A stretch of 64,000 nt of DNA from the NCBI RefSeq assembly GCF_000768315.1, contig NZ_AQQX01000004.1:248001-312000 (forward strand), in the 5' to 3' direction. Source of the DNA: Pseudooceanicola atlanticus. GTDB taxonomy: Bacteria > Pseudomonadota > Alphaproteobacteria > Rhodobacterales > Rhodobacteraceae. Both the position numbers and the translations under genes were made by a program. The notes below the pieces were generated by a model. It was not told the DNA's origin, did no database searches, and saw only the letters and a program-made list of their open reading frames with translations. Shown piece after piece: positions 12,001-18,698 of this stretch; the stretch's first letter is position 1; each line of letters begins with the position of its first letter.

Positions 12001-13862
12001 TCTTCAGTCACCGCCTGGAAGGCCAGTCGCCCGGCATTGATCGTCGGCGCCACCAGCCCGGACAGATCGCCCGACCCGATCGCACCCGACACCAGCGCGT
12101 TCAGCGCACCAAGCGCGTCCAGCGCGACGCCGTCGACCACGGTGCCGATCTCGTTCGACACATCCACGGCGCTAAAGCTGATCGCCTGCACCTCGGTCGC
12201 GACATTGCCCTCGGCATCCTCGACCAGCGCTTCCAGGTCAAAGCTGAAATAGGCGCCCACGGTACCCAACTCGCCCAGCAATTCCGCCGCCGTCGTGGCG
12301 ACGCGGCTCATTACGGCGGGGGCGATGCCCTCGACCAGGGCGGTCGCCGCGGCAATCGCGTCCTCGATCTCACCAACCTGAAGGCCATCGGCCAGCCGCG
12401 CATTGATTTCCTTGAGGATTTGCGCCCGCGCATTGTCCAGCGTGTCATAGAGATCCAGCGCCCGCGCCAGCGTCACCTCGGCCTGGCCAACGATGTTCGA
12501 CCCACCCACCAATGGCAGCGCCTTGATCAGGTCCAGCGTATCGCCCGCCTCTTCCAGAACGGAGGCGAAGGTGCCAAAGATCTCGTCCACCGCGGCCACC
12601 ACGTTGGAGGCATCCAGCACGATGCTGTCCCCCGTGATCGAGGTGAAATCGCCGATATCGGCCAGCGTCGCGACACCGGTCGTCGACAGCAATTCCTGCG
12701 TGGTGATCTGGTTGCCCACGACCTCTGTCGTGTTCAGCCCGCCCGCCGCAGGAACCGCGACGACCAGCTCGTCCGCACCGGCCCCGCCATCGATCCCGAT
12801 CGTGCCATAGCCCGATTCCAGGGTGATCGTGTCGTCCCCCGCGCCCAGGTTCACCTGCAACAACCCATCCAGGTTGGTGCCGGACACGCCGCCGATGGTG
12901 ATGTCGTCCGCGCCATCGCCTAGGTTGATCGTGACCGAGGTCACCGCCCCGTCGATCGCCAGGTTGTGGGTTTCGATCCCCGGCCCGTCCAGCACGAAAT
13001 TGTCGGTCGCGCCGACGGTGTTCTGGTAGGAGAGGCTGATATTCGTGTCCTCGGTCGCGCCGAAATCCAGCACGATATCGGGCGCGCCGACCACGTTGAT
13101 CGGCTCCATCCCTGTGTAAAGCGTCGTCAGCCCGCCCAGCGTGATGCCACCCGCATCGGGCGCCGTCGGGGTGAACCCGACCGCAAGGCCGCCGGCCTCG
13201 ATCTCGACAAGGTCGAACCCGCCATCGCCGCCTTCCAGCCCGCCGGTGGATTGCGCGCCAGAAAGCAGGCGGAAGATATCCTCGTTATCGGCGCCGCCGG
13301 TCAGCGTCTCGACACTGTCAAAGCTCAGGCCTTCGGTCGAACCACTGTCGATCCCGTCGACGATCCAGGTCGCGTCGATCCCGTCCGCGCCGATGATCTG
13401 GTCGTTGCCGCCATTGCCGGCGAACCAGATACCGTCGGGGAAGATATAGCTTCCGGCCTCGTCCATCCGCAGGACGTCATCGCCCTCGCTGCCCTCGATC
13501 TCCACCGAGGAGGTTTCGGCCCGGGCCTTTTCGGCCACCAGCACGCCCGAGAAACTGTCATGGATCTGGATCATGTCGCTGGCGGCATCCAGCGACAGGG
13601 TCAGGTCGTTCTGATCCGCCATCATCGCCACCGCGAAGGGGGCAAGGTCTGCCGAAAGCAGGATCCGCGGCTCCAGAGGTTCGACCTCTGCCTTCTGTAC
13701 CTGTTTCCGCGCCTTGGGCTTGGTCAGGAGTGCCGTGGCCGCTGTGCTACGAAGGAGCGGCTGTCCAGCCGGTTTTCGCGCCGCCGGCTTTCCGGCTGCG
13801 GGGATCTGGCCCCCCTGCGGTTCGCGAAAATCAAAGCTTGGCTGACGTGAGAAATCACGCAT
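1..13862 (-). CDS. Giant LEPR-XLL / RTX calcium-binding surface or secreted protein (3' end outside window)
   Basis: The reading frame opens at the ATG at 13862-13860 and stays in frame to base 1, giving at least 4,620 codons; the C-terminus is off the left edge. I saw no in-frame stop. Residues 63-69 read LEPRILL, the hallmark of the LEPR-XLL N-terminal domain of very large bacterial surface proteins. A small patch of acidic Gly-Asp repeats (for example LGAGDDTI) lies at about residues 310-370. A dense block of RTX-type repeats (GGAGNDSVDGG, GGAGDDIVIGG) lies at about 3,150-3,540. Calx-beta-like segments follow (GDATGDTYTVRLT near 3,885 and GGATDSYELRLT near 4,450). The middle is long, Asp-rich and beta-type. 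There is no classical signal peptide, so type I secretion through a C-terminal signal is likely but cannot be checked here. Adhesion or biofilm function is inference. Exact calcium sites and total length are unknown. Confidence 0.88.
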   Translation of the reverse strand, partial: MRDFSRQPSFDFREPQGGQIPAAGKPAARKPAGQPLLRSTAATALLTKPKARKQVQKAEVEPLEPRILLSADLAPFAVAMMADQNDLTLSLDAASDMIQIHDSFSGVLVAEKARAETSSVEIEGSEGDDVLRMDEAGSYIFPDGIWFAGNGGNDQIIGADGIDATWIVDGIDSGSTEGLSFDSVETLTGGADNEDIFRLLSGAQSTGGLEGGDGGFDLVEIEAGGLAVGFTPTAPDAGGITLGGLTTLYTGMEPINVVGAPDIVLDFGATEDTNISLSYQNTVGATDNFVLDGPGIETHNLAIDGAVTSVTINLGDGADDITIGGVSGTNLDGLLQVNLGAGDDTITLESGYGTIGIDGGAGADELVVAVPAAGGLNTTEVVGNQITTQELLSTTGVATLADIGDFTSITGDSIVLDASNVVAAVDEIFGTFASVLEEAGDTLDLIKALPLVGGSNIVGQAEVTLARALDLYDTLDNARAQILKEINARLADGLQVGEIEDAIAAATALVEGIAPAVMSRVATTAAELLGELGTVGAYFSFDLEALVEDAEGNVATEVQAISFSAVDVSNEIGTVVDGVALDALGALNALVSGAIGSGDLSGLVAPTINAGRLAFQAVTEEVKEVRVKAGDGNALNLAHDLLGFDASTFTTIVEEQILNRLTGLGDLEFGFDNVALTLQDATTFTFDFDFEAARTTGFSFDFGADADAQGLSFDSDVRLDMAAAFRFAANLTVDVSNPAAASFSGTIDDFDLGAEVEATGISIDAKVGVVQGSAAGDVFLDVALIDDGVVNFASGDSASDVLDELGFVLGGFDYNFNNDTFVFEAAGNQGYVVDLTLTVSGNLFGGGAAATLDIDINGTLFDGSAPDVTFSGGFEQDFLDFNNLTPTEIVRAVADFILWLEDTAESELLSGIDIPFLEGALDDIARIGEVVSNALLYDYGGDGEKDGDDRLVTDLNNALLAAGLDAYLRFEGFGTGFRLDWIDPTVTNVQIIGGSNLTPLGLSINDALSDGMIFDGSESALDFLTGNLLLGGAALQATIRVTTSTAPDPFDGKFELLEAALEENTGIGDDVTKLIDRFNAPTFDSIQGFLGRLNDIGVLAGAFNDADLSDFYDAASDQLLYEVDLGGTNLFDVELPTDFELDLGNLLNINSTSRLVISGGASLDLGLGFDLSTGSNGGGLPGPAGNLELATLLADLGITQKTEKALTADEAPVAQTDMSFTFVLTEDGVETDHVVTLSDVDLSKATLLTFDDFQADILAQINDDLPAGVTASFVDVAPPADANPPIEELVRLVFTYTGGAAAHTMEIDSDVEDFDTDPASAILGLWQTGSTTGNTLEAAETIQPFNAAGVVGEDVDITIDLDNGAKTYEVKLEASATLSVRNGQLLSLNSSIVNLVADIKAALQTATDLSDDSEVDLSSDITVGFQGSRLVLSLAEGSSHTEMELTSAVPELGFSTNLVADSDDLLMTVKDDGPGDDFNIRVSFDNATSIADVLGAISDAIEDALGLAAGAVTDDPGTSNYAVFLTPDDPLTPQNEGGKSISVKINDATRTLMMLSGVNGSPTAVDLGLIGVDANPLNEDDSPDGIVQGADIGGIDLVDRFFIKSEPAMGATQSDLASINFSAQAGRLVEDLQLAGDDILFSAALDLRDFVSGSMDEADWVAIEIRDVAGIAAGEYFIKEVATGSIFGDAVEGVRIVAAGDVAVDVGTANQSGGKAIVKSGIDAGASLGFVGVDLTGEALFGAELNLGFNAGTGAPAEDGIVTLGEVIDVIDRAGDEGLDALFDLFVFPELIPTADVDPGPGVETQFGRASLELSLAEGSSGFEAIANDLLGGSSVSASIDLIALGDPFMKTRLDAAGGFAVTGADTFVVDKDFTGLLPEGAIVRFALAGSDSLFEAKVESVDFTGGVSTVVLDDATFVSVDGPEVTALSPGQSLADFDDITVRPTAEVDLPDFGALSDVGFGSFDLDTLLDALEMLASFLSEMEGLEFMDVDIPVIDRSLSDLFSLASDLRDFIDGLRENPAGSLQFVEDALNDAIGLSAETLEEAYDIVYQTGGGDDAPDDAFVIGYDTDAGKEMLTFSLNIGAAFSDAINVGLSDIPFAGDIFEDLGDLGPINFSGSAGLAAEGGIFLSIGLGIDLGELAGNVTDGDEATGVQDAFYVLEETGLGARIEASGQNLAFNAGLGPLALAIGNNGGDIAEIAVSAGAQIASVGAAFTNGRVSLGDLTNGTTSLLSAFEVDGINAGAYGEISGRLPVFFPTDSNHIGDILIGTTYGAENGGIGSEYGALDSFAENGLDALTILTGAPGEQAPATTDVVIDVTALTGFLDGFNFAELSIFDNVRLAVDGFDTFLGLLEENIFGELADLNLPVVGEGFGDAANFIGDFREGFVGNLRLALDTIEDAADDFADPDKNIISKLIFDLLGPNGLDLLKELDVADQTGLGGAGDYILLNADGFQQALDTGDFQLADISWDFDLGSDGEEELANVPLDFDIGIPGLGLETEGDLRFFIEWGIRLGFGLSAQKGFYFDFDEADGQDEVYFNARAELSEDTNITGKLGFLGLSADNRDSGLGAGAGAWEGTDTGITAEVGLDILLGGESADQIGLTELGGIGLMMGIDVTAAAALDLTLGLDEDLVGDALANGFPSIISGFDFLWSFSDEYNLIGGSTDQADLDVGIKYLAFTGVGLDLGEFVTDVLGPIVDAVAEYTEPLQPFIDFLTAPIPLIDIFGVDLTMLDLAAALGDFDAGLIETLAEVITLINDIAALRDEPGVLNLVIPVGDFVIFDQIGGTATDNPFADGFSGLDLFNERSEDQSFIDDATAFFNNELASAASTSGDKNSDAAKTVTKLKAGGAFDFPIINKPEQIFGLLMGNPATLITFDLDPLIVGFEQNFFFSIFGPLGVSLGLVIEFSADFAFGYDTQGISDFVDTDFRNPLLLFNGLFISDTENPDGTGADVPELRFLGGVTAAAELNLGIARAGVAGGLFIEILFDLFDPDNDGKVRISELASNFENQLRAPGDGEKLLAPLAIFDVTGEIFARLFAFLKIDFGLFEIDKEFDLVDPITILDFEIDFFRPPVVASEASTGDLIINIGDFAEQRLLGNATDFGETVYIEKNGGLSNGEYTVDVYTDPNGFGADSPTSSNKFSYKVKAGQAIVVRGGAGDDEINFIGWNGDEVLFDVEGGIGNDIIAFTGGGTGSNTTFNRLIGGLGDDTITGSGGRDLVEGGAGNDSVDGGAGEDLVLGDQVEFYPGVLKIDLLGNAGRDTVAGGAGDDIVIGGGGQDSVLGGAGHDLILSDGGEIRFIDPTGQKILSNVLALHEGGVSKTDKLNEGEKDTIDGGDGNDVIFASGGNDDITAGAGADAVFGGAGFDTIDGGTGADLLLGDIGGILESLLNAPADDLLSNMSALNNSSDIVQLARRIALASGGAGDVITGGADNDLIFGQEGNDDVDAGAGDDLVYLGAGADTAIGGTGNDTLLGEGQSDSLRGGDDNDVLDGGTGADTAFGEAGADVIISAQGADSVNGGEGADTYRVNLSGGTTESLIEISDGGLNDSDVDVLEVNGTDRADHILMRANVSLNNAFIANLNGPFNVERINYDGTLERIIVSGGAGDDVFASDDTAAEITVYGDSGNDSFQIGQLFRESRFVNEEIHGIPTGIAEDDFFLTIEVTRGWLSNGISFPMTINGGIGDDSFTVYHNKAVLSLNGEAGDDIFEVRAFALVGSQEPQRERTDLTGGDGADLVRYAVNAPVNINGGDGFDTLIVIGTEFGDDFVITDDGVFGAGLNVNFVNIESLRIDGAEGNDRFFLQSTLESVLTELFGGLGDDTFFTSGETPPVVSNDFRGHSGIITHEMTAGGDARYDGQTVFGISANVADDDTPFAILTETQGSTIVTEGDATGDTYTVRLTRQPTEDVFVTVGAPLPSPSARQQGIYAFRVASTELDAETRLDGSSVVLKFTSANWATAQEVQVIADGVMNDYPGGLFTRQDIAGDTFSDPENFDFDDDAFEGPTNAVITHTFSSGQTVQGREVDGDLISVDNANAEMTIAKLGIAQDALLGKALSIVEGESFGDYRFIVGVVDNGASYTLTLNKPWDDGKVPTVGGTENTVFNIRLDDSITGTHNSSDEMKAEEIFDDRTIFTGNAADGSLIDFESVYGDLTGFTLQIIGGTGAGQEMLILDTDGTELTLNSIWSIDPDSDSVFRIARYDGLNSQVVEVLVNDNDMPGLIIDQTDELDGSGAVDGSNNNETITAVIEGADGDQDGEGDVLTLSLSQPLTGGQSLTLDLEYDATQVKVVAAGEGPTGTSLTSLDYDSGTLTHLVEVWAVDDQLREGAHTAKIDFSFSNFSGIAASFSDSETLTLDIDATNPQSSVGLTYRPDAITSVTLDGVTLTEGVDFELIEGSNQILFYDGDDIVEVSGIVEIEYDYSQITYQEAFGGSVLVRIADDDAPTLLVRETQGRTDVIEGGATDSYELRLTSAPVAGTVDINVSEIITKTTKTGGIRFDNIQVEVFAVIQGTDLYVGASMDALKSQAMDDSGNLLFDEAGNPVMEFTISFDDTNWDTPVQVFVRAVDDAVVDGDDTQVFAPGPATLAGILGPVVTNGAGGNGSLFGLADPLMLPGEI

Positions 13863-14465
13863 GGCTACACTCCTGCAATTTTTCGTTCCGCGGCCGAACC
13901 GGCTTGGCTCGCCCGTGGACTTCGTAATGCTCGGCTCTCGCGCCCCGATCGGATCGAAATCCCTGCAAGACGCTAATGAAATAAACTTGCCTCGAAGATG
14001 TATGTAACGAACGATTCATCTTCTGGTGTCGTAACGTAAACCGGCGATCAACAATTTGTCACCCGCCAGACCTAGGCCATTTTGTGTCAGTGAGGCTGGG
14101 GGGCGTCAGCAAACAAACGCCGATCCGATTAACCGGCGAAGCGCCCATATAAACATCTGATAATAATTGGATTCTCGGCGATTCCGCCACGCAAGGCTCT
14201 TGCGCTCTTCTACGCAAAATCCCGCCAAGACCGGCGCCCTTTCGGCGAAATGCCGCCCACAAGATGTAGAATGGAACCAATCCGGCCAAGGTAAACCAGA
14301 TTGTTCCAAATCCACCCAAAAAGGTTAACAAGATCAACCGCCGCGTGCATCTTGCAGCGCAGGTAACGCCCTTCTCGATATCCATTTCCGGATAGGTTCT
14401 GGACAAGCCAGACACCGTCCGCCAAACCTCTCCCAGCTCTGTGATGCAAGGGGGAGAAGTCGCAT
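13863..14465. other. Gene-free AT-richer region between the divergent giant gene and the DUF6524-like gene
   Basis: About 600 bases lie between two divergent starts. Short open frames on the minus strand between 14059 and 14521 have no recognisable domain and overlap one another, so I do not call them. The part from about 13970 to 14060 is clearly richer in A and T than its surroundings. It contains an inverted repeat, GAAGATG at 13994-14000 and CATCTTC at 14017-14023, plus two copies of GTAACG nearby. This is the likely promoter and control region of the giant gene. I could not place confident -35 and -10 boxes. Confidence 0.5.
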
Positions 14466-14864
14466 ATGGGATTTGTGCTGCGTTGGATTTTCGCGCTGGT
14501 TCTGGTGGCCGCGACATACAACCCGACCGAGTGGAATTACATCGCCTGGATCACCCGATCCTGGCCCGACCAGATGCCGCTGGCGGTACTGCTGGGTCTG
14601 CTGCTGCTGGTCGGCTACATCATCTACCTGCGCGCCACGCTGCGTTCCATCGGGGCGTTTGGCATGGGCCTGATCCTCGCGATCTTCGCGGCCCTCGTCT
14701 GGGTGCTGATCGATTTCCAGTTGCTCAATCTCGACGATCCCGGGCTGAACACCTGGCTGGCGATCCTGGCCCTCTCCTTCGTCCTGGGCATCGGCCTCAG
14801 CTGGAGCCTGGTGCGTCGCCGCCTCTCCGGTCAGGCCGACGTGGACGATGTCGACGAGGTCTGA
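14466..14864 (+). CDS. Small four-helix integral membrane protein (DUF6524-like)
   Basis: This 132-residue protein has four hydrophobic segments at about residues 3-20, 38-58, 64-86 and 97-118, and an acidic C-terminal tail ending in VDEV. The N-terminus (GFVLRWIFALVLVAATYNPT) looks like the DUF6524 family found in Rhodobacterales; the family name is from memory and no function is known. The start at 14466 is supported by the purine-rich AAGGGGGAGAAG just upstream. It stands alone on the plus strand, divergent from the giant gene and followed by about 200 bases before secG. Nothing in the sequence indicates a substrate or partner. Confidence 0.7.
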   Translation: MGFVLRWIFALVLVAATYNPTEWNYIAWITRSWPDQMPLAVLLGLLLLVGYIIYLRATLRSIGAFGMGLILAIFAALVWVLIDFQLLNLDDPGLNTWLAILALSFVLGIGLSWSLVRRRLSGQADVDDVDEV

Positions 14865-15010
14865 CGGACCCGCCTGCCCCGCATGCAGACCCGCGCCGGA
14901 TCGGTCCCACGGGGCCGACGAGGCAGCAAACAATGCCCTCTACCGGCTCCACCCCCTTGCGGCACTGGCCCAAAGGGCCTAAGTAGCCGCGGAACTGTTG
15001 GCACCGTCGA

Positions 15011-15051
15011 TGCACCGACGTAATACCGACGTAATACCGACGTAATACCGA
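15011..15051 (+). repeat. 11-bp tandem repeat (three perfect units) just upstream of secG
   Basis: The unit ACCGACGTAAT occurs three times without change at 15014-15024, 15025-15035 and 15036-15046, followed by a partial ACCGA. TGC precedes the first unit. The array ends 12 bases before the secG start codon, so it lies in the promoter or leader. A related array in the opposite absolute orientation is at 41423-41464, upstream of the XdhC gene. The 11-bp period is close to one helical turn. The function is unknown. Confidence 0.85.
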
Positions 15052-15063
15052 TAGGCCCTCCGC

Positions 15064-15432
15064 ATGGAAAATGTCGTCCTGATCATCCACCTGCTTCTGG
15101 CGCTTGCGCTGATCGGCGTGGTGCTTCTGCAACGCTCCGAAGGCGGTGGCCTTGGCATGGGTGGTGGCGGTGGCGCCATGACCGGCCGCGCCGCGGCGAC
15201 GGCCCTGGGCAAGGTGACCTGGCTGCTTGCGGCGGCGTTCTTCGCCACCTCGATCTCGCTGGTGATCATCGCGGCCGGCAAGTCCGACAGCTCTTCGGTT
15301 CTGGACCGTCTGGCACCCGCCAGCTCTGCCCCGGCAGAGGATGCAGGCGACACGCCGTCCCTGCCCGGCGGTGGCTCCCTGCTGCCCCCGTCGCCCTCGA
15401 CGGACGGGTCCCTGACGCCGTCGGCCGACTGA
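15064..15432 (+). CDS. secG: Preprotein translocase subunit SecG
   Basis: SecG is the small SecYEG translocon subunit that assists protein export across the inner membrane. The 122-residue product has a first membrane helix at about 1-20 (MENVVLIIHLLLALALIGVV), the conserved LLQRSEGGGLG loop, a Gly-rich stretch, and a second helix at about 53-75. The C-terminal tail from about residue 76 is Ser/Pro/Gly/Asp-rich and longer than in E. coli, which is common in alphaproteobacteria. The ribosome-binding site is weak (AGGCCCTCC before the ATG). The 11-bp tandem repeat lies immediately upstream. A perfect hairpin follows at 15470-15493. pyrG is next but is separated by almost 200 bases. Confidence 0.95.
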   Translation: MENVVLIIHLLLALALIGVVLLQRSEGGGLGMGGGGGAMTGRAAATALGKVTWLLAAAFFATSISLVIIAAGKSDSSSVLDRLAPASSAPAEDAGDTPSLPGGGSLLPPSPSTDGSLTPSAD

Positions 15433-15469
15433 CACGAACTTTCCGCTTCGGCGGCTGATCCACCATCCC

Positions 15470-15493
15470 TTGAGGCCGCTCTTGCGGCCTCAA
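15470..15493 (+). terminator. Strong hairpin after secG (no U-tract)
   Basis: A perfect 10-bp stem, TTGAGGCCGC (15470-15479) and GCGGCCTCAA (15484-15493), closes on a TCTT loop. It lies 38 bases beyond the secG stop. No run of T follows, so it may act as a weak terminator or as a 3'-end stabilising hairpin. Confidence 0.55.
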
Positions 15494-15629
15494 CAGTATG
15501 TAGCGGTACGGATGGACAATCCGGCCCGAATCTGATAGGTCTCAAATCCCGTGATGATGCGGCCTTTTCGGGCCGTTTCGGACATGATTTGCGATCTCTC
15601 GCAGCAAGACTTCACGGGAGCCTTCTTAC

Positions 15630-17273
15630 ATGGCGCGGTATATTTTCATCACGGGCGGCGTTGTGTCGTCCCTTGGTAAGGGTTTGGCATCGGCGGCGCT
15701 CGGGGCGCTCCTGCAGGCCCGTGGGTACTCGGTCCGCCTGAGAAAGCTCGATCCCTACCTCAACGTCGATCCCGGCACGATGTCGCCCTTCGAACACGGT
15801 GAGGTCTTCGTCACCGATGACGGCGCCGAAACCGACCTCGACCTGGGCCATTACGAACGCTTCACCGGCGTCGCCGCACGCGCCACCGATTCCGTGTCTT
15901 CCGGCCGTATCTATTCCAACGTGCTGGAAAAGGAACGCCGCGGTGACTATTTGGGCAAGACGATCCAGGTCATCCCGCACGTTACCAATGAAATCAAGGA
16001 CTTCATCAATATCGGCGATGATGAGGTCGACTTCATGCTGTGCGAAATCGGCGGCACTGTCGGCGATATCGAGGGCCTGCCCTTCTTCGAAGGGATCCGC
16101 CAGTTTTCGCAGGACAAACCCCGCGGTCAGTGCATCTTCATGCACCTTACGCTTCTGCCCTGGCTTGCCGCCAGCGGCGAGCTCAAGACCAAGCCGACGC
16201 AGCACTCCGTCAAGGAACTCCGCTCCATCGGCCTGCAGCCGGACATCCTCGTCTGCCGCTCCGAACAGCCGATCCCGGAAAAGGAACGCGAAAAACTCGC
16301 GCTGTTCTGCAACGTCCGTCCCGACAGCGTCATTGCTGCCTATGACCTGAAATCCATCTACGAGGCGCCGCTGGCCTATCACCGGGAAGGCCTGGACCAG
16401 GCCGTGCTGGATGCCTTCCAGATCGCCCCGGCCCCCAAGCCCGACCTGCGGGTCTGGCAGGACGTCTACGACCGCATCCACAACACCGACGGATCGGTGA
16501 ACATCGCGGTGGTGGGCAAGTACACGCAGCTGGAAGACGCCTACAAGTCGATCAAGGAAGCCCTGGTCCATGGCGGCATGCACAACCGCATCAAGGTCAA
16601 CGTGGAATGGGTCGATGCAGAGGTCTTCGACAAGGCCGACGCCGCCCCCTACCTTGAAGGTTATCACGCGATCCTCGTCCCCGGCGGCTTCGGCGAACGC
16701 GGGACCGAGGGCAAGATCAAGGCGGCCGAATTCGCCCGCACCCGCAAGATCCCCTATCTGGGCATCTGCCTCGGCATGCAGATGGCGGTGATCGAAGCCG
16801 CCCGCCACCTGGCCGGAATGGACAAGGCCGGGTCCGAGGAATTCGATCATGAAGCCGGGGAAAGCCGTTTCGAACCGGTGGTTTACCACCTCAAGGAATG
16901 GGTGCAGGGCAACCACGCGATCAAGCGCAAGGTCGACGATGACAAGGGCGGCACGATGCGCCTGGGCGCCTATTCTGCCACGCTGGCCGAAGGGTCGCGC
17001 GTGTCGCAGGTCTATGGCTCCACCCAGATCGAGGAACGTCACCGTCACCGCTACGAAGTCGACGTGAAATACCGCGAAAAGCTGGAAGACTGCGGCCTGT
17101 GGTTCTCGGGCATGTCCCCGGATGGCCGCCTGCCCGAGATCGTCGAGGTGAAGGATCACCCCTGGTTCATCGGCGTGCAGTTCCACCCTGAACTTAAGTC
17201 GAAACCCTTCGACCCGCACCCGCTATTCGCGGATTTCGTGCGGGCCGCAAAGGACGTGTCCCGACTGGTCTGA
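15630..17273 (+). CDS. pyrG: CTP synthase
   Basis: CTP synthase aminates UTP to CTP using glutamine and ATP, the last step of pyrimidine nucleotide synthesis. The 547-residue product has the usual full length. The synthase domain begins with [20 protein letters not shown], the nucleotide-binding loop. The C-terminal class I glutamine amidotransferase domain shows PGGFGERG, the nucleophile motif [11 protein letters not shown], and the His-Glu pair in [11 protein letters not shown]. The ATG at 15630 matches the conserved [10 protein letters not shown] start. It is monocistronic in this window: secG lies 197 bases upstream and the MipA-type gene converges from the minus strand just downstream. 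No unusual residues were seen. Confidence 0.98.
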   Translation: MARYIFITGGVVSSLGKGLASAALGALLQARGYSVRLRKLDPYLNVDPGTMSPFEHGEVFVTDDGAETDLDLGHYERFTGVAARATDSVSSGRIYSNVLEKERRGDYLGKTIQVIPHVTNEIKDFINIGDDEVDFMLCEIGGTVGDIEGLPFFEGIRQFSQDKPRGQCIFMHLTLLPWLAASGELKTKPTQHSVKELRSIGLQPDILVCRSEQPIPEKEREKLALFCNVRPDSVIAAYDLKSIYEAPLAYHREGLDQAVLDAFQIAPAPKPDLRVWQDVYDRIHNTDGSVNIAVVGKYTQLEDAYKSIKEALVHGGMHNRIKVNVEWVDAEVFDKADAAPYLEGYHAILVPGGFGERGTEGKIKAAEFARTRKIPYLGICLGMQMAVIEAARHLAGMDKAGSEEFDHEAGESRFEPVVYHLKEWVQGNHAIKRKVDDDKGGTMRLGAYSATLAEGSRVSQVYGSTQIEERHRHRYEVDVKYREKLEDCGLWFSGMSPDGRLPEIVEVKDHPWFIGVQFHPELKSKPFDPHPLFADFVRAAKDVSRLV

Positions 17274-17289
17274 TCCCTTTCGGGGTCAG
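17270..17289. terminator. Hairpin between convergent pyrG and mipA-like genes
   Basis: CTGATCCC and GGGGTCAG form an 8-bp stem with one G-U pair around a TTTC loop. It sits exactly between the two convergent stop codons and overlaps the pyrG stop. It lacks a long T-run, so efficiency is uncertain. Confidence 0.45.
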
Positions 17290-17291
17290 CC

Positions 17292-18065
17292 TCAGAAGTT
17301 GAAGCTGAACCGCTTGGTCAGGCCGACACGCAGCTTGAACTGGTCCCGGTCGCCCTGAGCCACGATGGGCGATGCGCCGGCATCGCCGGTCAGGCGGGTC
17401 CAGGTCAGCGCGCTGTCGATGCCCCATTCGTCGTTGAGCGCGTAGAACGCCCCCAGTTCGATCCCCGCCGACAGCGCCCCGCCGGAGGGCGTGTAGGCAG
17501 CCAGACCCGAGGCGCCGGATTCGGCGGCCGTCACGCCGAAATAGGTCCGGGCATAACGGTTGTCGCCCCAGAACACGCGCGGCCCGGCGCGCAGGCGCAG
17601 ATCGGGCGTCGGGTTGAAGACGGCGTCGATACCCGCCTCGCCAACCCACGATTCGTGCCCGATCACGCCATAGCGCACATCGGCGAAGGCCTGCACATTG
17701 GGCGCGGTGTAGCCGATCCCCATGCCCAGTTCGACCGACTGATCCACGACCGAAAGGCCCGCGAGTTCGGGATAATCGGCCGGGTCACGCTTGCCGATAT
17801 AGCGAAAAGACCCCCGCAGACCGAAGCCATAACGCTTCGCCAGAGGGTCCGCATCGCCGAATTCGAACTTACCAAGCCGCAGATATTGCAGGGAAAAGCT
17901 CGCATCCGGGCCAACCTCGTATTCCTTCGAGCCGAAATATCCCGGAGCAACCGACGCGCCCCCACGCAGGGTGAAGACCAGATCGGGGGACCCGATATCA
18001 GGCGCCTCCTGCGCCATCGCGGCAGCGGGAATGAGGGTCGAGGCCAAGATCGCAGCACGCAGCAT
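17292..18065 (-). CDS. MipA/OmpV family outer-membrane protein
   Basis: This 257-residue protein begins with a signal peptide (MLRAAILASTLIPAAAMAQ) and continues as alternating aromatic and polar beta-strand sequence. The features GGASVAPGYFGSKEYEVGPD and the C-terminal FKLRVGLTKRFSFNF, ending in Phe as outer-membrane barrels do, match the MipA/OmpV family. In E. coli MipA is a scaffold for murein synthesis, but most family members have no proven role, so function here is inference. A good ribosome-binding site (AAGGACCCC) precedes the ATG. It converges with pyrG and is followed upstream by a small exported coiled-coil gene on the same strand; whether they share a transcript is unclear. Confidence 0.88.
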   Translation of the reverse strand: MLRAAILASTLIPAAAMAQEAPDIGSPDLVFTLRGGASVAPGYFGSKEYEVGPDASFSLQYLRLGKFEFGDADPLAKRYGFGLRGSFRYIGKRDPADYPELAGLSVVDQSVELGMGIGYTAPNVQAFADVRYGVIGHESWVGEAGIDAVFNPTPDLRLRAGPRVFWGDNRYARTYFGVTAAESGASGLAAYTPSGGALSAGIELGAFYALNDEWGIDSALTWTRLTGDAGASPIVAQGDRDQFKLRVGLTKRFSFNF

Positions 18066-18152
18066 GAGGGGTCCTTTCCGTGAGCCGTTACAAGGATTTT
18101 AGAGCGGCCAGCGCATACTACAAGCGATCTGATAGTCGATCCTTCACCGACA

Positions 18153-18482
18153 TCACTCTGACGCGTCGGGCGCAGGCACGCTCTCGCGCAGCGCCGCGTT
18201 TTCCGCTTCCAGCGCTTCGATCCGCTCTGCCTGCTCTTCCATCGTGTCCGTCAAGTCAGCCAGCCGTTCGCGCATCTGCGCCAACTCCGTATCGCGAAGG
18301 TTCGCCTCGTCCCGGAGGGCACGCAAGTTGTTGGACAGGAGAGACATTTCGCGGCTCAGCGCCCGTGTGGTCATCAGCGCATCCCGCGCGCAGCGCGCCG
18401 CGTCGAAACAGGCCTGTGCCGCCGATCGATCAGGCAGCGGGATCGTCAGGGCGAGGCAACAGGCAAGAATGGCTGGACGCAT
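18153..18482 (-). CDS. Small exported coiled-coil protein, unknown function
   Basis: This 109-residue product has a likely signal peptide (MRPAILACCLALTIPLPDRSAAQ) and one Cys pair-like segment (ACFDAARCARD). A continuous heptad-type coiled coil follows from about residue 45 to 100 (MRERLADLTDTMEEQAERIEALEAEN written in part: LADLTDTMEEQAERIEALE). A clear ribosome-binding site (GGAGAAA) precedes the ATG, and third-position GC is like the neighbours, which supports a real gene. A periplasmic location is inferred from the leader. I do not recognise a family. It lies on the same strand as the mipA-like gene, 87 bases before its start. Confidence 0.65.
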   Translation of the reverse strand: MRPAILACCLALTIPLPDRSAAQACFDAARCARDALMTTRALSREMSLLSNNLRALRDEANLRDTELAQMRERLADLTDTMEEQAERIEALEAENAALRESVPAPDASE

Positions 18483-18698
18483 CGGTTTCTCCTTCGCGGT
18501 TTGGCCTTGAACCTAGCGCAAAGCCCCGCAGGTCGAGGTCAGACGCGAAAATTGCGTCCATGCGCGGCACTTGCCCCGAGAGAAGGCCACGGACGACTCG
18601 AAACCGTTACGTTCGCGTGGTTCACTCTGCCCGGAAACAACCTGCTTGCCCTGGCGCCGCCGCGCGCCGGGCGATTTGCCGTGACGAAAGGTACGCTC

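Noticed and set aside
9954-12923. Long plus-strand open frame of 989 codons
   Set aside because: Same codon-aligned antisense frame of the giant gene; no motif or ribosome-binding site supports it.
14059-14521. Several small overlapping minus-strand frames
   Set aside because: No motif, no ribosome-binding site, and mutual overlap; treated as non-coding.
15612-17219. Minus-strand frame of 535 codons
   Set aside because: Antisense shadow of pyrG.
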